Shown piece after piece: positions 58,035 through 60,379 of a DNA stretch of 60,379 bases. The notes under the pieces were generated by a model. That model was not told the origin of the DNA, ran no database searches, and was given only the letters and a program-made list of their open reading frames with translations. How positions within the stretch are numbered: position 1 is the stretch's first letter; every line of letters starts with the position of its first letter. The position numbers were made by a program, and so were the translations under genes. Source of the stretch: Fomitopsis serialis (taxonomy: Eukaryota > Basidiomycota > Agaricomycetes > Polyporales > Fomitopsidaceae); NCBI RefSeq assembly GCF_022376445.1, contig NW_025955198.1, forward strand, positions 1 through 60,379, written 5' to 3'.

Positions 58035-58324
58035 ATCTCCAAGAGTGTGTGACAGATGCAAAGATCAAGCAGGGCAAGGACGCGAGAAGAGCAGTGAGAT
58101 GGAGGTAGGGAGAGGGTCGCACACCGCGTCGAGCAGCCACTGAGTGGCAGAGCGGCCAGAGCCACGTGCACGGAGACACCCAGAGACGCTCGTGTCCAGG
58201 CGCTTCGGGCCTTCGTCTGAATCGGCGATTGACTTTTGTGTCAAGCGACCGTTGACCCCAGGCCGGATCTTGAACGGGATGCACTCAGCTTCATCGTCCT
58301 CCATCGCCCCAGGACATAGCTGTG
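58035..58324. promoter_or_regulatory. Shared divergent promoter of capping and dehydrogenase genes
   Basis: These 290 bases separate the start codons of two head-to-head housekeeping genes. No TATA box is obvious. Both genes are needed in all cells, so a common open promoter is plausible. Confidence 0.5.
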
Positions 58325-60233
58325 ATGTTGCGTGCAGCGAGGACATCTCTTTTGAAGCATCAATTCGCTGCGAGAACACGTTCGATATCTAGTACACCTA
58401 CCTCAGGACCCGCGAAGTCGTTCCCGAAAGAGCCTACAGTTCATGGTCTTCTGCCGTCATCCCAGTCTCCCATTGTCTCGACGCTCAAATTTTTCAATTC
58501 CGTGACGGGCGATGGAACACAGATTCCTACGTACAGGGTCTTGGACAGCGTCGGACAACCAGTCGAAGGGGCTACTCTCCCCGAAGAGGTAAGCGTATCG
58601 TCGTGTGAGAGAGAATAGATTCCTAAGACTCGAGAAGATCGATGAGGCTATGGCGAGGCGAATGTGAGTTACATTCCTGGAAGCCAGGCCTCATCTTACC
58701 GGCGCCGGCAGGTACGAGAGCATGGCCCAGCTTCCTATAATCGACAACCTCATGTACAACGTACAGCGGCAAGGGAAACTCGCGTTCTATGTATGTGGTT
58801 CATAGCTACTCTCGCGATAGTCCCTCACCATATGAAGTTAGATGACACATGTAAGACTCCTACTCGACGTGTTCGGCGCGTGTCTAAAATGGACGTAGTA
58901 TGGAGAAGAGGCAACGTTGATCGGATCGGCCGCTGCTCTTGCGAATGATGACGAGTGAGTTCACAGCTTAGAGGCGATATGTGCGCTGCTCACCTATGCT
59001 CCTCAGAGTACTTGGTAAGAGTATATGAGTTGATTAATGAATCCTACCCTTACAAGTGGCTGAAGGGCAATACCGCGAACTGGGAGTGCTAATGTGGCGC
59101 GGCTTCACGTTAGCTGACATGATGAACTCTTCATTCGGGAACTGCGAGGATCCATGTTCACGCGGAAAGCAGATGCCAATGGTAAGTCGATGATACCTCT
59201 CCTAGGGGTTCGTCTCATCGGGTGTTCACAGCACTTTGGCTCTCGCAAACACCACTTCCACATGATATCCTCTCCGCTCGCGACGCAAATACCTCAAGCA
59301 GCGGGAGTCGCTTTCGCCTTGAGACGCGATCCTGCTAGACGGGGAAAGAACTGCGCTGCGGTTTACTTTGGTGAAGGAGCCGCGAGCGAAGGGGATTTCC
59401 ACGCTGGCATGCTCTTCGGTAAGTTTGTCTAGCCCCTCAATGCCCATGCTAGCCCGCTTACTGGTCCTCGTCTCCTTTCTCGTTGCAGCATCGACGATTC
59501 CGTCGCCGACCCTCTTCATCGCGCGCAACAACGGCTTTGCCATCTCCAACCCGCCACTGAACAATTCTACGGCGACGGGATCGCCGCACGCGGACCCGGG
59601 TACGGGATCCACACCGTGCGCGTTGACGGGAACGACGTCCTGGCAGTGTACAACGCCGTCAAGGAGGCGCGGCGGCTATGCATCGAAGAAAGCCGTGGTG
59701 TCCTTGTAGAGGCGATGACATACAGGTTCGTCCTCCTCCGTTCACCATTCATCTGTCGTTCACCTTGCGATCACGTCGCAGGGTCGGCCACCACTCCACC
59801 TCCGACGACTCCTTCGCCTACCGCCCGCGCCAGGAGGTCGAGGACCGGAAGAGGCTCGACGACCCGCTCGCGCGCTTCCGGCGCTTCCTCGAGGCGCGCG
59901 GGTGGTGGAGCGCCGGCGAGGAGGACACGCTCCGGGCGCGCCTCAAGGACGAGGTGCTGAAGGCGTTCAAGAAGGCGGAGGTACTTCCGAAGCCGGCGTT
60001 GCACGAAATGTTTGAGGAGGTGTACGGCGGGGAGGAGCCATGGATACTTGTGAGCGAATTCAATGTCCGGGCCGCACGTGTTTGAGACTCACGAAGAGCG
60101 GTGATTGTAGAAGGAGCAGAGGGAAGAGCTTGGGCGGTTATTGAAGAAGTACGGCGATGTTTGGGAACCTTGGAAGACCGAGTTAAAGAAGTTCAAAGGG
60201 GAAGGGAGGGAGCTCATGGACCAGAAGTCCTGA
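58325..60233 (+). CDS. BCKDHA: Branched-chain keto-acid dehydrogenase E1 alpha subunit (about 457 aa, 11 exons)
   Basis: Exons: 58325-58588, 58638-58663, 58712-58790, 58842-58850, 58899-58954, 59007-59014, 59066-59181, 59232-59418, 59489-59725, 59782-60049, 60111-60233. The protein oxidatively decarboxylates the keto acids of Leu, Ile and Val in the mitochondrial matrix. The N terminus is a basic targeting sequence ([20 protein letters not shown]). Diagnostic blocks: [38 protein letters not shown], the thiamine-diphosphate motif [13 protein letters not shown]...RNNGFAIS, and the regulatory loop [15 protein letters not shown], whose Ser is the kinase site in animals. Exons of 8 and 9 bases are required to keep the conserved protein. 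In exon 9 the frame breaks once near the CCC at 59550-59552; one more C would restore [21 protein letters not shown] take this as a sequencing error because the rest is intact. Confidence 0.93.
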
Positions 60234-60379
60234 ATCCTTGACGAATCAGTAAGTAGATACGGAGGTATACCAGTGTCACGCATGGGCGTTGTATGGATTT
60301 CTGGTCCGTGTACTCTACTCACGAACGTCTTCGCTGTACCGCATTTACATCACCTCCGCAGTTTCATGATCAGAGCGAG
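60234..60379. other. 3' flank of the dehydrogenase gene
   Basis: Downstream of the stop at 60231-60233. No further gene is visible before the window ends. Confidence 0.4.

Overview
This window looks like nuclear DNA from a mushroom-forming basidiomycete (Agaricomycetes; a polypore-like wood decayer is a guess, not a proof). The reasons are many short introns (about 48-120 bases, almost all GT-AG) that interrupt genes every 10-400 bases, an F-box/leucine-rich family protein of the type common in Agaricomycetes, small secreted proteins, and core eukaryotic genes whose reading frames only make sense after splicing. All gene models below were built by hand by matching splice sites and reading phase.

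The ends of the window hold ordinary genes. On the left: two paralogous small secreted proteins (0.3-0.9 and 3.5-4.0 kb), a deaminase (5.1-5.8 kb), a small one-membrane-segment protein (6.4-7.0 kb), a secreted protein built on a repeated DELYARDL motif (8.1-9.1 kb), then a GC-rich stretch ending in an F-box gene (14.5-16.4 kb). In the middle: a second deaminase (20.6-21.4 kb), a mitochondrial K+/H+ exchange-related (Mit_KHE1-type) protein and a divergent partner (26.4-28.4 kb). On the right: a phytanoyl-CoA dioxygenase-type protein (52.6-53.7 kb), then a divergent pair, the mRNA-capping RNA 5'-triphosphatase (56.8-58.0 kb) and the branched-chain keto-acid dehydrogenase E1 alpha subunit (58.3-60.2 kb).

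The striking feature is a scattered array of nine related zinc-finger genes between 2.6 and 47.1 kb, on both strands. Each has a variable, mostly disordered N-terminal part and a conserved C-terminal domain of finger modules, whose last finger is usually C-x2-C-x12-H-x4-C. Eight have complete reading-phase-consistent models; one (7.1-7.6 kb) has lost the last finger. They look like a rapidly expanding, lineage-specific set of DNA- or RNA-binding regulators. Gene-poor stretches between them contain coding-like scraps (for example an inverted duplication at 18.5 kb and an open exon at 50.0 kb), which suggests ongoing duplication and decay.

Three otherwise good genes (secreted repeat protein, F-box gene, keto-acid dehydrogenase) each need exactly one base change in a C/G run to restore the frame. 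That pattern points to sequencing or assembly errors rather than dead genes. No rRNA, tRNA, CRISPR array or intact transposon was recognised.
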